NCBI GenBank assembly: GCA_039881045.1 | Contig: JAYWVB010000024.1 | Location: forward strand, 434,001-498,000 | Reading direction: 5' to 3' | Origin: Chaetomium olivaceum | Taxonomy: Eukaryota > Ascomycota > Sordariomycetes > Sordariales > Chaetomiaceae | Length of the DNA stretch: 64,000 bases | Shown: positions 63,859-64,000 of the stretch, one piece after another | Numbering within the stretch: position 1 is the stretch's first letter | Layout: every line of letters begins with the position of its first letter | Translations under genes and position numbers: made by a program | The notes under the pieces: generated by a model | The model's database searches: none | What the model was told of the DNA's origin: nothing | What the model saw: the letters and a program-made list of their open reading frames with translations, nothing else

Positions 63859-64000
63859 ATGGACCTCGGTGCCCCGCTGGTCTTGGTGGTCAAGATGCTG
63901 GCCCTATTCTTTTCACTTGGTTTTCTGTCTCTGTTTACCGTCGCCATTTATCGGCTCATCTTCCATCCGTTAGCCCGGGTTCCTGGCCCGAGAGCCGCCG
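63859..64000 (+). CDS. Cytochrome P450, N-terminus only (cut by window end)
   Basis: 47 codons are visible from the ATG at 63859 to the right edge. An N-terminal membrane anchor (MDLGAPLVLVVKMLALFFS and FLSLFTVAIYRLIF) is followed by the hinge HPLARVPGPRAA, which is the standard start of fungal microsomal P450s. The rest lies outside the window, so no family, intron count or substrate can be given. Confidence 0.85.
   Translation, partial: MDLGAPLVLVVKMLALFFSLGFLSLFTVAIYRLIFHPLARVPGPRAA

Overview
The window reads as nuclear DNA of a filamentous ascomycete (Pezizomycotina, probably Sordariomycetes). Genes are compact, with many short introns (mostly 53-115 bp) that have GT-AG ends and CTAAC/CTAAT-type branch sites. 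Families typical of the group are present: RFT1, a Zn2Cys6 regulator, fungal P450s, a PL20 lyase, DUF3712, DUF1989 and a lactose-permease-like MFS carrier. Transposons are fungal (a Fot/pogo DNA transposon and a Tad-type LINE tail). The genus cannot be fixed from the sequence alone. I see no tRNA, rRNA or CRISPR array.

Layout. 0-8 kb: the start of RFT1 (cut by the left edge), a linalool dehydratase/isomerase-like gene with two compensating frameshifts, a LINE 3' remnant, a secreted Cys-rich, probably GPI-anchored protein, and a class 3 lipase with an in-frame stop. 8-17 kb: a doubtful small membrane protein, a five-exon zinc alcohol dehydrogenase, an uncharacterised ORF, a 21-bp minisatellite and a MARVEL-like membrane protein. 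17-32 kb: a dense set of oxidative genes. On the minus strand are an FAD aromatic hydroxylase, a P450 and a Zn2Cys6 regulator; diverging from them on the plus strand are an SDR, an esterase, a Baeyer-Villiger monooxygenase and a Sec14-like protein. 32-39 kb: a secreted helical-repeat protein, an intact Fot/pogo transposon with TIRs and TA duplication, and a DUF3712 membrane protein. 39-44 kb: a 2OG-Fe(II) oxygenase, an AsaB/CmcJ-like oxygenase and a divergent M20 amidohydrolase. 45-50 kb: one small acidic-tailed protein, then about 4.6 kb without convincing genes but with a possible solo LTR. 50-64 kb: an MFS sugar transporter, a SnoaL-like secreted protein, a PL20 glucuronan lyase, a four-exon alpha/beta hydrolase, a DUF1989 protein, a choice-of-anchor-B secreted protein, a Rieske/AIF-like reductase and the start of another P450 cut by the right edge.

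How the genes may work together. The most interesting unit is 17.1-31.8 kb. P450 hydroxylation, SDR oxidation of the alcohol to a ketone, Baeyer-Villiger insertion of oxygen and hydrolysis of the ester would form a complete subterminal-oxidation route for an alkyl or terpenoid substrate under a local Zn2Cys6 regulator. The SDR, esterase and BVMO are all intronless, unlike their neighbours, and their combination mirrors the mycobacterial mymA-lipR-SDR operon. Pathway and origin are inferences.

A caution: several otherwise well-conserved genes carry one-base lesions (LDI-like, lipase, P450, repeat protein, small membrane protein). They may be real decay or uncorrected sequence errors.
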